Assembly: GCF_010389155.1 (NCBI RefSeq)
Contig: NC_057765.1
Span: 24,988,980 to 25,052,979 of the forward strand
Source of the DNA: Erigeron canadensis
Lineage: Eukaryota > Streptophyta > Magnoliopsida > Asterales > Asteraceae
Direction: 5' to 3'
Length of the DNA stretch: 64,000 bases
Below are positions 22,940 through 35,200 of the stretch, piece after piece (position 1 is the first letter of the stretch; each line of letters begins with the position of its first letter). The notes below the pieces were generated by a model. That model was not told the DNA's origin. It made no database searches and saw only the letters and a program-made list of their open reading frames with translations. The position numbers and the translations under genes were made by a program.

Positions 22940-23637
22940 TGTAGGAGTGTTTACGGTCCAAGAACCGGACCGAACTTGACATATATAGGACCGAACCGAG
23001 GACCGATTTTGGGAAAAAGTCGAGCCGAGGACCGGACCGTGAACTTCGGTTTGGTTCATGTTCGGGTTACAAATGGTTTTCGGTTTTTATAGGTTGGACC
23101 GAGACCGAATATTTCACATGAAAATCACATTATGAATGACCAGGACCTGAATAATGCAAGTTGGTTTCCTTCGGTAATATATTTGCTTTGACTGTACGAG
23201 CATGATAAGAGTTTTTAGACATATTAATCTTCATATATTTATGAGTTATGACATTCTCCATAGCAGCAAAGTGTTGTACTACATGCTATGATATGATGTT
23301 ATCATTCGTCTATCTGATACAAAATGCACACTAATCTGCAATATGCTATTTGTATTTGATTAATGATGAATTGATGATTATTTGGTAAATAAGTGCTTAG
23401 TTAAAAGAATGAAAATCCATGTTAAACTTAAAAATTGAATATTTGATATCCTATTTTCCGGGTCTCGGTTCAAACCTTAGGTTTTCTCGGGTTAGACATA
23501 GACCGGACCGAGAACCGAATGACATGAAACTAAAGGACCGTAGACTGGACCGATTACATCGGTTCTACTCGGTTTCGGTCCCAAAGCGGTTCGGTTTCTC
23601 GGTTTTTTCGGTTTGGACCGTAATATGAACAGCCCTA
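22940..23637. mobile_element. TIR element rich in CGGTTCGGTTT
   Basis: The left end reads TAGGAGTGTTTACGGTCCAA and the right end, reverse-complemented, reads TAGGGCTGTTCATATTACGG then TCCAAACCGA. Both ends carry dense CGGTTCGGTTT/ACCGGACCGA strings in opposite orientation, typical of a plant TIR repeat class. No transposase. The open stretch at 23419-23628 is repeat-derived. Confidence 0.6.
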
Positions 23638-23742
23638 GTTATTTGTATTAGTTGTAATCTGACTGTTTTTAATATTATCATAAATTATAAATAATAATGT
23701 AACTATTAGTAATTGTATTTTTAATTTATGTTTCAGTTATTC

Positions 23743-23767
23743 CGCACAACGTGCGAGTTTAATCTAG
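23743..23767 (+). mobile_element. Helitron 3' terminus
   Basis: A perfect 5-bp stem, CGCAC-AAC-GTGCG, is followed by AGTTTAAT and CTAG before a host T. The 5' end was not located; the TIR element at 22940-23637 may be nested inside this Helitron. Confidence 0.5.
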
Positions 23768-24069
23768 TAACATATTATAAAAATAAAATAACGATAAAGA
23801 TTTGACAGTTCCTGCAAAACTAAGGGTGTCTGGTTAGTATAAAGGAATGGGAAAGGGTAAGATTAAGTCTGGTTAGTATAAAGGAATGGGTAAGGGTAAA
23901 GGTAAGAGAATACATTGATAATATTCATTTATAGTTGTTGTTTGGTTAGTGGTTACACTCGCTAATCTCTTTCATCTTAAAAAATCTCTCTATATATAAA
24001 AGACTATCAGAAAGTACTCACGTGACACTCTCTGAGCCCGCCACGTACATGTCAGCTAACATGACCAAT
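23768..24069. other. Short intergenic stretch with possible Helitron 5' start near 23988
   Basis: A direct repeat of TCTGGTTAGTATAAAGGAAT lies at about 23826-23895. TCTCTATATATAAAAGACTA near 23985 resembles a Helitron 5' end, and the solo LTR next door would be nested in it. No gene. Confidence 0.4.
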
Positions 24070-26778
24070 TGTAACACCCAACATTATAAAAATATGGATT
24101 TCAATTTTTTTTTTTTTATAAATAAAGCAATCATTTAATGCGGAAAGATCACTTTTAAAACGTCATCATTTCCTAACGGAAATGTCAATCATAGTTTTGG
24201 TGTTACTTATTGCATCACAACGACAATTAAGGAAATCCATAAACAACCAAATGACAATAAAGTCTTAATCGACATAATAAAGAAACGTCTAAGTAAATGA
24301 GGCAAAACTATGGAAACAATAAGTCTTTGTCATAACAACTATCTACCCATGCCTCACTCTAAGCAAGCTTCAATGATTAACCTGAGGAGACACAACATTT
24401 TCAACAAAACAAGTGTCAGCTTAAAAAGCCGAGTAAGATAATCACATGTTGTATAAAAAGGTTGCTAATTAAATCAATCTTATAGATATCATACGCATGT
24501 CAAGCATATAGGAATCGTCATCACATGTAAAGCATATATCAATCATCATCACATATCAATCGAATAACACAATAGGATGATATCATTCCCACATGTGCCT
24601 AGCAACCTCAATTATCTCATCAATCATCATTATCAATCTCATTTTCAATCTCAATAATCAATCATAGGTTATGCCATTTTCAATCGTTAAGTAGTGACTT
24701 GCATCACATAAGTAAATCAATCGCGGGTTGTGCATAGGCGGTCATTCGACCTTTCATGGAACCTTGCACCCGACATGATGTTTAATCCTTTCGAGCTCCA
24801 TCGCCGTCGTTAAGGATAGGCATAACCAAATCCAGGAGCAAGCCTTTTAGCAAAGCATGGTGATCGGTCCTAACCACCCGGCAAACTCAAGCAATCGTGA
24901 CCATGTCGTAAGGGGCATCATGACTACCCCGTCCAACCAACCGTAGCACACCAGCCCCTCCCGGGACTAGCATGGGTTAAGCTTAACACTTTTCAACCAT
25001 AAGTTTATACTCGAGTATTATCAACCGTATTTACCATAAGGATATTTCAATCGTTTCAATTGCATAGTTTTAACAACTGTTTCAATCTCATTTTAGGGCC
25101 CCTATCGTGCAATCGTGAACATGGAAAACCTACATTTGTCTAGTGCACTACATGTATAGGCCAATCAATCGACCACAAATAATTAATCGCAATCTCAATC
25201 TCATTCAACCATGTAAATCATAATAACATATCAACCATATACTATCAAACCAATGATATCAATCATCACAAGCTATAGCATGCATTACCTTAATAAAAAA
25301 AGTAAACTAAGGCATAACATGCATAAAACCAACCGTAAGCCCTCCCGAAGTTCCCATAACTTAACAATATATGAAAGGGCTTTAACCATCGTTAATTATG
25401 AAAACTAAGTTCTCGTTGTGTTCCTCGTTTCAAAAGGTATTTATCTTACCTCTCAACGCTTCATAACCAATAAACAACCGTTTAATATACTTGGAATGTG
25501 TTCTCGAAAACCTAGAATGAAAACACAATTGAAATGAGCATCAAACAAACCCAAATGTCCAAATCAGCACAAGGTGTGCCACACCTAAAATCCAGGTGCG
25601 CCGCACCACTACATCACACCACTAGAGGTGTGTCACACCTTCTTGCAGTACCTCGGCTCGGCAACACTAAGTGCGCCGAACCCATCACCTGGTGCGCCGC
25701 ACCTACTGAGAAACGGCCAAAAACCCTTTTTTTTGTTTCCAAACATAACTCAAACGATTACCAAACAACCCCAAACCACCACCATGAATTTTGAACCCTA
25801 AAATACAATAGATTAAGGGTATATTGATGAAATGAAATCATCAATTACTCCCCGATTGATTTGCAAGACAACGGTTAACATTTTAGGTCACTGAATTGAC
25901 GAAAACGAGTGATTTCAATCACAAACACCCTCCCTTGAGCAAGATCAGGTGTGAATAATAAAAGGACTCTACCTAATAGTAAAATCATCATCAATATCAT
26001 GCTCATACCTTTAGGGAATCACCAAACCTCAATCGATTGAAATAAGGGTTACCGAATGACCCAAAACCATCGTTTTTATCAATAAAATGTATTTAATCAA
26101 CCACCAATCAAGAAACCAGTTATGAACGAATTAATAGAATGAAAATTAATGATATTGAACACATATTTTGATCAATACCTCAATGGATGATTAGAGATTC
26201 GAATTCTAGCACCAAACGATCACAAATCGACCCGAATTCATTGATTCTAACAACAAAACGTATTCAATTGAATCAAGACCAAGTTTGAACGAATTGAGTA
26301 GATGAAGATGATCAAAAATCAGTAAGGATTTCAATTATTACCTTTATGGATGATTATGGAATCGAAATGAAGCCCTAGATCACTCCGAATCGACCCGAAA
26401 TCAAAGGAATTGAGCAAGGGAGGCAAAGGGAGGCACACCTTCAATTACACACACTTAGTTCTAGAAAAATTTAGGGATTAGGGCTGCCTAATCCCCCTCA
26501 AAACCGTCCACCCCCTTTCACAATTACCAAAGTGCCCCTAACTTAAATCTAACGACCGTTAAGGCTCAAACTAACGAACCAGGAACTCAAACGACCGAGA
26601 GAGCACTCTAATATTTAACCCACAACTAAAATAACATATTATGATCTTTAATAACTAATTAAAGCATCACATTTATTATCCAAGCTTCAATAGTTAATTA
26701 CCTAAGCATTTAAGCAACTAACGGCGTCAAAGTCAACTAACGGTCAAAGTCAAAGATAGAAAAGTTTAGGATGTTACA
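24070..26778 (-). repeat. Solo LTR of a Ty3/gypsy-like element (2.7 kb)
   Basis: It begins TGTAACACCCAACATTATAA and ends TTAGGATGTTACA, the same terminal style as the gypsy LTRs at 38049 and 60840, so it is placed in the minus orientation. The flanking 5-mers are CCAAT (24065-24069) and CTAAT (26779-26783), one mismatch apart, as expected for an old target-site duplication. No coding or polymerase sequence lies inside. It carries several GTGCGCCGCAC-type motifs at 25577-25710, and the 86-codon ORF over them is incidental. Recombination between two LTRs would explain a solo copy. Confidence 0.75.
25575..25712. promoter_or_regulatory. Cluster of near-palindromic GTGCGCCGCAC and AGGTGTGNCACACCT motifs in the solo LTR
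   Basis: Within 140 bp there are AGGTGTGCCACACCT, AGGTGCGCCGCACC, AGGTGTGTCACACCT, AAGTGCGCCGAACC and TGGTGCGCCGCACCT. They are spaced 20-60 bp apart and are far more GC-rich than the surrounding LTR. They may be U3 protein-binding sites or methylation targets; this is inference. Confidence 0.55.
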
Positions 26779-26817
26779 CTAATGCTTTTATCTTTTTATG
26801 TTAAAATATTTAAAAAA

Positions 26818-26890
26818 ATGGGTTGAGGGGGAGTTGAACCCATGACCTTACCTATGGTAATTAGTGTGTTTACCAATAGGCCAAAGTGGT
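26818..26890 (-). repeat. tRNA-derived SINE-like fragment
   Basis: On the minus strand a box-A-like TTGGTAAACACACTAA is followed about 30 bp later by GGGTTCAACTCCCCC, a good box B. The spacing suits an RNA polymerase III promoter. It does not fold as a full tRNA, so a SINE head is the better call. Confidence 0.4.
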
Positions 26891-28659
26891 TGTTTGTGTA
26901 TTTTTTTTACTCTTTAATTGATATACTATCTTTTTGGCGCTATACTTTTTTTTTTTAACGCTAAAGAGACTTTTATTGGAGTTTTAAAATTTCTTTCTCT
27001 ATCTTGGAATATGAATTATCTAGATTTTGTTTGGATATATATTTAGAAATTTTTTTAAAGGATTGTTTATGTGATATTTTTTAAAAATTTTTTATTTGTT
27101 GCTATTTATTAGCCATCTTTGTTTGTTCTTTGTACTATTAGAATTCGTAACAATCCTTAGTGGTCGGTTCGGGTTCCGGTCAGAATATTCGGATATCATA
27201 CTTTTTTCTCATCGAGTTCAAAAAATTTTTCTCATCCTTATGCATACATTTATATCCTTATATATTAATATAAATTGATATCTTAAAGTGCTAATTTGAC
27301 TATTATTTAGTTTCATATAAAAGTTTTTCCTATATTTCAACTTCTTGTTTCTCATCACTAGAAATTTGACAAGCGTTATGCAATTTAGGATCCAACTTTA
27401 CTATCAATCACACCTAAGTATTTAGCAGATTTCTACAAAATAATGATCATACTTTATTTTTAACGACAATTATCATAGTTATATTCCAGATTTAGATTAA
27501 TACATTAATGGATTCAACGTTTTATTAATATATAAAGTAATATATATGTTGTTTTTTCATTTCCAACTACTTATTATATCTATAATTAGTTAAAGCTATT
27601 ATATATTTTATTAGTACATGCAATTCATGGGTATAACCAACTTCATGATGATCTTACTTTAAAACTATTAATAACAAATATGGAATGCTTGAATCTTAAA
27701 TAGACACTACACTAGCAGTGAAATATTACAAAATTAACATGGAGCAAAGATACATCTACTAACCTAAATAGTTCTCGATCAAATTGGAATATCCTTTGTG
27801 AAGCAATAGTAACCCATTAAAATCTCCTAAGTTTTAAATAATTATTGCTTTTTTACAGGTCAAGTAAGATGAATATCAATTTTATATTATATAATTATAA
27901 TTACTTTTAGCTCAATAGTAAAGTCCAACGGCCATTACACCAACACAATATTGTTGTAAAGGTTTTGAGTTTTACAGAAATAAATAGTCTTTTATTTTTT
28001 TAAATTTCTCATGTTCATTTGTTTACCTTTGTTGTTAAAGTTTATGTTTTTTTAAATATATATATATATATATATTCTTTATATTTGTTTGAATTTCTCA
28101 TAGTAGTCTGCAGATGATAACAATCTTTTTAATGATAAGAGTAATCATATGTTAAATATTTCAAGTTTATATTAGAAACTTTCTTATATTATCTTAAACC
28201 ATTTACCATATGTTAAGAAATTTTGAGATTATACTAGAACCATTTTATCTTAGATCAGTCCTTCAACAAAAGTACGAATGGTCACATATTATTTTTAACA
28301 AGTTAATATGTGTCATTTGAATAAAATTATTTACCCTTTTAAAGTTTAAATTACTATCATCTAGATGATTCATTAAAGCATTATCTTTTTTAATACAAAA
28401 AATAGTATATATATATATATGTTTCTTCAATTAATTTTTGATGATTAAATAGTTAGCAAAATTTTATAAGTCTATTAGAAAAGGTTACCGCTCCTCAACA
28501 ATCATTTTAATGACCTATGGCCCTTTACACAACATCTTTCAATATCATAAACCAAAATGCTATATGTTAATGTAATTTCACGATTACAGGTGGAATAATA
28601 GTGACTTGATGTTGGTTTTCAAATCATACTTTTTAACGGCAAATTATCATACTCATCTA
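26891..28659. other. AT-rich intergenic DNA with a second SINE-like piece (about 27905-27985)
   Basis: No ORF resembles a known family. At 27908 TTTAGCTCAATAGTAAAGTC resembles box A, and GGTTTTGAGTTTTAC about 45 bp later is a poor box B, followed by a T-rich tail. (TA)n runs lie near 28055. The rest shows nothing. Confidence 0.4.
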
Positions 28660-29335
28660 TTTTCTCCATATAATAAAGAGACGATAGTTTTGACTTTAAT
28701 TGTCATTAGGCTCTGCTTGTCTCATCAGATTTTCTTATGTGTCATTTTCTCTTTTTCTTTTTAATTATTTTAGTGTGTATGTGGTCAAAAATAAAATTAA
28801 AAATAAAGATAATTATTAATCTGAAATATTTTCACATATTTATGGATAATAGTTTCATCTTTAATGCAAATCTATCCATGACCTTTTCCTTTCTTTTAAA
28901 TTTAATTTAAATTTATCATGTATTTCTCCAAATATTTTTTAAAAACTAAAAATAGTACCACCTTAAAAAAAATTAGGACTTATATATAAAAAGAAAATTA
29001 AATGATATTTATATTAAATATATGACTAAAGATGACTCAATTAAAGTCGTCGTGTTCTTATTAGTTATCAACTTACAGTTTTTTCGGCTAAATATATAAA
29101 TTTCCAATTTAAAGTTCCATTAACCAATTTCATTCAAATCTTATCAGAAAAGTAGTTTTGGTTACAAAAGGACTCTGTTAACTTTATGCGCTTCTAAATA
29201 ATTTTTATTAATTATCATATATGAATTTACAGATATTCATTAATTGGTGAATTTGACACTAAAAAATTTAATGATTAATAATAATGGTTATTAAAAATCT
29301 GTATACATCTAAGTTTGAACTTATTTGATTATGCA

Positions 29336-29337
<2 letters not shown>

Positions 29338-29371
<34 letters not shown>
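29338..29371. repeat. (TA)n microsatellite
   Basis: About 17 uninterrupted TA units. Confidence 0.85.
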
Positions 29372-29376
<5 letters not shown>

Positions 29377-29544
29377 GCATGTTTGTTAGACTTTACATAT
29401 AGGAATTTACTTTAAAGCTGATAGAACAAGTCATTTTTATAAACTATTCTACTTACATTGTCTTATTGTAAAATTTGAGTAAATAATACAGTTATGTTTG
29501 TTAAATCATATGTTATCTTTTATTATATATATATAACTTTTTTC

Positions 29545-30190
29545 AGCAAAGCTTAGTCAAAATCCGTCCTTCAGCTACCTTGGATCAAGGGTAGAGATAA
29601 GAAGTAAGTCAAAGGTAGATCAACAAAAGTCTTAGTATGGAAGAGTGAGAGCGAGGGGAGAGACTTTCTAAACGAAGGTTAGTCTAAGTAAGGAAATGGG
29701 CACTCTGCTTACATCGAAGTAACTGCTGTCTCCCTTATGGTCGACGTTCTCTCCTCCCATCCTCTCCCTAACAGTCAAGTGATTTCTCATTCTCTCTCCC
29801 TCTTTCTACAGATAAGCGGGTTCTTCGATCATTCTAATGAAATAGGTTCGTTAAAGCCAATTGATCGAATTCTGTTTTAGATTCCTATTCCACTCCAACC
29901 GGTGCAGAACTCTTAACCTTTCTAGGACCCTCTCTACGGCAAGGTGCTTATTCGCTCTCCTTTTGCTAACAGAACACCAACCCGATCTAGCATTCGAAAC
30001 AGGCTAAGAGCTTTAAGCCAACAGGCATACTAACTCGCTAGCTAGCAAGCCAGCAAAGCCCCTTTACTCACGTCTTCATCTACGGTAGAGTATGTCGGGC
30101 AAAGAAAGGCATCTTGCGGTCCTTCATGACACCAGAGTTGGATTAGACTTTGGACTTGATCAAACTCTGGCTCACCTGGAAAGTCATTTT
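29545..30190. other. Possible organellar DNA insertion (mitochondrial-like)
   Basis: This 650-bp block has clearly higher GC and a different texture from its AT-rich surroundings, with sharp borders (ATATATATAACTTTTTTCAGC on the left, a poly-T run on the right). Strings such as AAATAGGTTCGTTAAAGCC and CTCTCTACGGCAAGGTGCTT look like plant mitochondrial intergenic DNA. The minus strand has an open stretch (reading SLIQLWCHEGPQDAFLCPTY) that I do not recognise. The assignment rests on composition and style, not on a match. Confidence 0.4.
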
Positions 30191-30291
30191 TTTTTTTATT
30201 ATTGGCCCTGGATAGAAGCAGATGTCCAACGGTGATGGGTTGTGTGTGCTCTACGCAACACGTCGAAGCCGTTATATATATATATATATAT

Positions 30292-31076
30292 AGGGTGAGG
30301 ATCCTGGAAGAAGGTGTGTTAAGGAGATAAGAGAGAAAAGGTCCTATTAGCCAATCAGAACGCGACATGTGTTAAAATTAAAAAAAAAAGCGCGGTGGCA
30401 ATTTTGTAAATAAATTAAAGTTTTGTGAAGCTTGGGCTCTCAGTGGGTTGGATCAGCTTGGGTTCTGGGTCAGTTTGGTCAAGGTCAGCTTGGGGTCTGG
30501 TCAGGTTTAGGTCAGCTTGGGGTTGGGTCAATTTGGGGTCTGGGTCATCTTTGGTCAGGGTTGGGTCAACTTGGGGTCTGGTCAGGGTTGGGTTAGCATA
30601 GGGTCTAGGTCAGGTTGGGTCAGCTTGGAGTCTGGTCAGTTTGGGTTAGGGTCAGCTTGACACAATTTACACATAATCTACACAAATGTAGATTATGGGT
30701 TTTGGGTCAGCTTGGGTTCTGGGTTGGGTCAGCTTGGTCAGGTTTGGGTCAGCTTGGGGTCTGGTCAGCTTGGGTCAGCTTGGGGTTGGGTTAGCTTGAC
30801 ACAATTTACACATAATCTACATGTAGATTAATCTACACAAATGTAGATTACGGGTTTGGGTCAGCTTGGGGTTCAGTTAGGTCAGTTTGAGGTTCGGTTG
30901 GGTCAGCTTGGGCTGAGTCATCTTGGGTTGGGTCAGCTTGAGGTGGATTCAGCTTACGTTTGAAGTCAAATTATTTACAAAAATGCCACCGCGCGTTTTT
31001 TAAGAGGCGACGTGTCACAATCTGATTGCCCAATATGACCTTCTCTTCTTAACACACCTTCTCAGTTGATCTCTCA
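30292..31076. mobile_element. TIR element with about 110-bp inverted repeats and an internal minisatellite
   Basis: The left end reads GAAGGTGTGTTAAGGAGATA then CCAATCAGAACGCGACATGT and AGCGCGGTGGCAATTTTGTA. The reverse complement of the right end reads GAAGGTGTGTTAAGAAGAGA then GCAATCAGATTGTGACACGT and CGCGCGGTGGCATTTTTGTA. The element is flanked on both sides by (TA)n, so it inserted in, or duplicated, a TA-rich target. No transposase. Long TIRs suggest a Mutator-like MITE. Confidence 0.75.
30430..30960. repeat. G/T-rich minisatellite of GGGTCAGCTTGGG units
   Basis: Irregular units of about 10-25 bp built from GGTCAGCTTGGG, GGGTCTGGTCAG and GGGTTGGGTCA fill the interior of the TIR element. 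A longer unit with ACACAATTTACACATAATCT occurs twice (near 30661 and 30800). The plus strand is strongly G-rich and C-poor. Confidence 0.8.
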
Positions 31077-31335
31077 TATATATATATATATATATATATG
31101 GTTTTTCATATGGTTTGATTTATTATTTGATAAAATAACAATCCTAAGTAATTAGTCATTAGGTAATATTTATGGTATCGTCATATATCGGACGGGTATA
31201 ATACATTTTATTATATATAACTATTCATTTTTTACTATAACATTATTTTTATTACATGTCATTCAAGATGAATTACTTAAAAAAAATAGACCGGTGCAAC
31301 GCACGGGTTTCACCTAGTATATATATATATATATA

Positions 31336-32296
31336 GGGGACCCTTATTTTGAGAAATCCATTTTTTTATAAGAACCGTGAGAACTTTTAAATTTTATATT
31401 GGATCACATGGTTTTTTTTGTTCATTCACATGTAAAACGTTATATAAATATACGAGTCCTAATACCTGTACGATGTACGGTAGCTATATAGATTGTATAA
31501 TAAAGAAATTCGAATATGCCTCATACATGATTCGTGAGTATAAAATAAATCCAGGTTAAAGTAAATCAATGATCAAAGCTAAATTATAAATAAACAGTAA
31601 TGATAAATATAATATATGTTTAGTTAGAGTTTTGCATGTACCTTAATTTGTTAGAATCACATCAAAATCAAAACTTGTAAGCATAGTGGATGACGACAAA
31701 TAGCTTTGTGATTTCGGATCGTGAACTCAAATTTTTACAGTCTTCATGTTAATAACTTATTATAAGTGATATAGGTAATAAAAGTTGAAAAATTGATAAA
31801 GAAAAAGAGACAATTTATTAGTGAGAAAACGATCAATCAAATAAGGTTATGACGTCTATTGTATTAATAAGTCAAGAGTTAGAGTTTATTTCTAAGTCTA
31901 ATAAGGAAATTTGAATCTATATACAATTAAAAAAACTAATTTAATAAAATAAATAAATTAAATGGACACGTGTCGATCAAGGTTTACGCCACGTGTCGTT
32001 TCAAGAACATCTCAATCCATTTTTAGTTTATTGGTAGATGTTGCAGAATAAATTTGTTTTCAAAACCTTATATATAGTCGGTTGTCACATGTGAACTGAA
32101 AATATGAACAAATGCATTCACAAGTTCCTAAAATGTTACTTTGAAGGTTTCTTCAAAAAGTTTCTTGTATAACTTACATTTTTATATTATTTCACATATG
32201 AATGAACAAAAAAGAAACATGTAAACAAATATATAATTTAAGAGTTCTCATGGTTTTTACAAAAAAATGGTTCTCTAAATAAGGAAACTCTCTCTC
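31336..32296. mobile_element. Second TIR element with about 110-bp inverted repeats
   Basis: The left end has ATTTTGAGAAATCCATTTTT and AGAACCGTGAGAACTTTTAA. The reverse complement of the right end has ATTTAGAGAACCATTTTTTT and AAAACCATGAGAACTCTTAA, and both continue with TTGTTCATTCA(C/T)ATGT. It lies between (TA)n on the left and (CT)n(TA)n on the right. No transposase; short ORFs inside are chance. The 440 bp that follow up to the hAT element hold no recognisable gene. Confidence 0.7.
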
Positions 32297-35200
32297 TCTC
32301 TATATATATATATGTGTGAGAAGGTTCGTTTTTTGATTATGTTAGCATGTTTTTTTGAAATTTTTTTTTTTCACTTTTTCCATTCTCTCTTTAATTAACT
32401 AATTCCATATAAAAAAATTTTAAATTTTTAAAAAAATATAATTTTTTTTCAATGGACCTCCAGCCTTGCTGGCAAGAGCTTCAACCACTGATTCAACCCA
32501 TTTGGTATAAAATAGAAGAAGAAAGGAGGAGAAAATATTTTGGAGGAATGATTACCTTAGTTTTAAATTTATCGAGTAATGCCCATTTACCCAATATTAA
32601 ACATTGTTACCTTTCCTTTATACAACCAAACACATTTATTCATTCCTTTTACCATTCTTTACTCCCAATACCCCTAACCGCACCCCTGAAGGTACTTCAT
32701 CTAAGTTTAAAAAAATTTGTAAGTGTTTACATTCTAACCAGTGCCGGTCCTGAGGAATCGGATGCTATGGGCAAAATTGCTATAATATGCCCGTATCGAA
32801 ATTTTGTATGCAAACAACATAGGGCCAGGTTGTATCATGTCCGTTCAAATGACTTATTTATATGCCAACTATTGTATTAAATAAATAAATATTACAAATT
32901 TATAAGTTTAGGAAGTAAATGTGAATTAAAAGTTTCATATTAGAAAAACTGTTAGAAAAATTAAAAATAACTAAACTTGTTATTAGTTAATCTATAAACC
33001 CTTATAAAGGGTATTGAAATTAAGAAATTAAGCATAAATTCACTTCCCAAAATACCCCTCCCTATGCATAAAATCTATCTTTTCCATTCTGTCAATCTGT
33101 CTAATTACCCATCGCTCCACCGCCTCCCTCCATCACCCATCGACCTTCCATCAGATCTCCACTGCCGCCCTCCATCATCTCTGTTGCTGCCCTCCATCTC
33201 CACCGCCGCCCTTCATCACAATTCACAACCGCCACCATCTTTCTTCTAGGCGGTCGACCACCGCATATCGTTCCCTTTTTTCATCGGGGAAACTCCATCA
33301 TCCATTTCTCATCGTCCGATTTGTTGATTAAAAATATGGGTTATAAACATGTTCTTCGATACACAAGTTTATATATATACATGATTACATCCATATATCC
33401 TATCAAATATTTGATTATTTTATGATTTTGCTATTTTTAAAATTTAAGAGTTTTATCCGATTCAAGTGTGGAATGAAATAAGGAGCGATCTTGAGCGGAT
33501 ATGGTGTAGCATCGACCAGACCCTACGGTAATTTATTTTTTACTAATTTTGGTGATTTTATATATTAAAAATTACATTACAAGATATATATACACTAATG
33601 TAGACGACTAGATGGATCATCACTTGTATAAAACAGGATTGGCTAATTAGGTTACAAATGAATTCAAGAAATCTAACATCAAAGGTCAATGTACTTACGG
33701 GTATAAAGTAAATATATAGGATACTACTCAGTATTTGATTTTTGCGGTCTTATTTTTATACTTTTTAAATGTTGATGGACAAGTACAAGATAGATGTATC
33801 AGGATGAGCGTTGGTGGATAAGTGAAAAAATGAAGGTACGTTGTATATCACCCCACGGTTCTACACTTTCTTCAGGGGAGGGCTGGCGTGGATCAAGCAT
33901 ATTTAGCATGTTCATGAGACAGACAAATGTAAATTACTTAATTTGCGGTGAAGTGGGGGAACAATCACACTTCCAACGAGCCGAAAAAGATCAATATGTG
34001 TGTATATGTATGCATGAAGTACTATTTGGTCACACTTCATATTATTGTTATTTGGATGCCACTTATCGTTCTTTTACATGTTGTTATGCAGTCAAGACTG
34101 GTCGACCTAAATGCTGAGTTATGAAGCAGTTCGATCTTGGATCCAGAGACGATGCAAAGGTATTTGCTATTTCAGTTATCTATGTTTCCAGTTTTGAAAC
34201 ATAATCTGTTTATACCTTTTAAAGTGATCTGTTTAGTGGGTATGCTATGATCACACATGATGGATGCTTATCTGAAACTAATAGAAACATATCCAAAGTA
34301 ATGTTGGATGAGTGTGATTTGTGATAAACTGTTTGTTTAGTAAGGAATAGGAATTGTTACCTATTAGCTTTATTTCTTCGGTTGATTTTGTATACTATGT
34401 GAAGACCTACTTTTAAGTTTTTGTATGAAATGCTCTTTAGATAGAAACTGGTGAGAACACATGGTGCTGTTGTCGGGCTTCCCACCGAAGTTTTAATCAA
34501 GTCACCTAAACAAATTGGTTAAATAATGATGTTTAATAAAACTAAAAAAGCTTTTCGTAACATGAAGCGTGGCAATTTTATCTACCCGGTAGTTTACCTT
34601 GGATGTACTAAGAACTAATGGTATGTACATGTCTGCTTGGTAAGGAATAACTTTTTTAGTTATTGCCAAGATAAAGTTCAAGACCCTTAAGATACAAAGC
34701 TGTCTGACTATATTTTCTTTGATGTCTAGATACAATTATTGCAAGATAAAGTTCCAGGCCCTTAAGTTACAAAGCTGGCTGACTATATTTTCTTCCATGT
34801 CAAGATACAATATCCTTTAGCTCTATGGAATAACTATTTGTAACTGTTTGCAGCTTAAATCTTCATTGCTTTTTCACATTGTCGGAACTAGCCCCGTTTC
34901 CGAAAACATTGGACGACATGTACACCTATAGTTTATCTGGCTTCATGATCATGGACGGTTCTACAATGAGGGTAGTGGGGGCAACTGCCCCCATTCCATT
35001 TTTGATACAATGTAATTTTTTAGAGGTATATTTGAAATAAATAAATAAATATTACAACAAATGTCATCGTCGTTGTCATAAGTTTCTTCTTTGGAAGTAC
35101 ATTACTTATGTTAGAAACATCATTTTTGAGATAAATTCTCTATTGGTAGAAAAAAAATCTTGAGTTTTAATTTTTAATAAAGTTGAAAAAGGAGTTTGAA

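Larger units (their letters stand above)
28669..31317 (+). mobile_element. Possible Helitron spanning nested insertions
   Basis: The 3' end is convincing: CCGGTGCAACGCACGGG with the stem GTGC-AAC-GCAC, then TTTCAC and CTAG at 31314-31317 before a host T. The nearest plausible 5' end is TCTCCATATAATAAAGAGAC near 28669. If they pair, the element holds the organelle-like segment and a TIR element as insertions. The pairing is a guess. Confidence 0.35.

Noticed and set aside
25534..25794. 86-codon ORF in the solo LTR
   Set aside because: Created by the palindromic GTGCGCCGCAC cluster; no homology recognised and located inside an LTR.
26818..26890. Functional tRNA gene on the minus strand
   Set aside because: Box A and box B exist, but no acceptor stem pairing or standard anticodon arm could be drawn.
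32452..32880. 142-codon ORF crossing the left end of the hAT element
   Set aside because: It crosses the 8-bp target duplication and transposon end, so it is a chance fusion of flank and element.
33794..34117. 107-codon ORF in the hAT element as a transposase exon
   Set aside because: No BED zinc finger, RNase H-like catalytic residues or hATC dimerisation motif; left unassigned.
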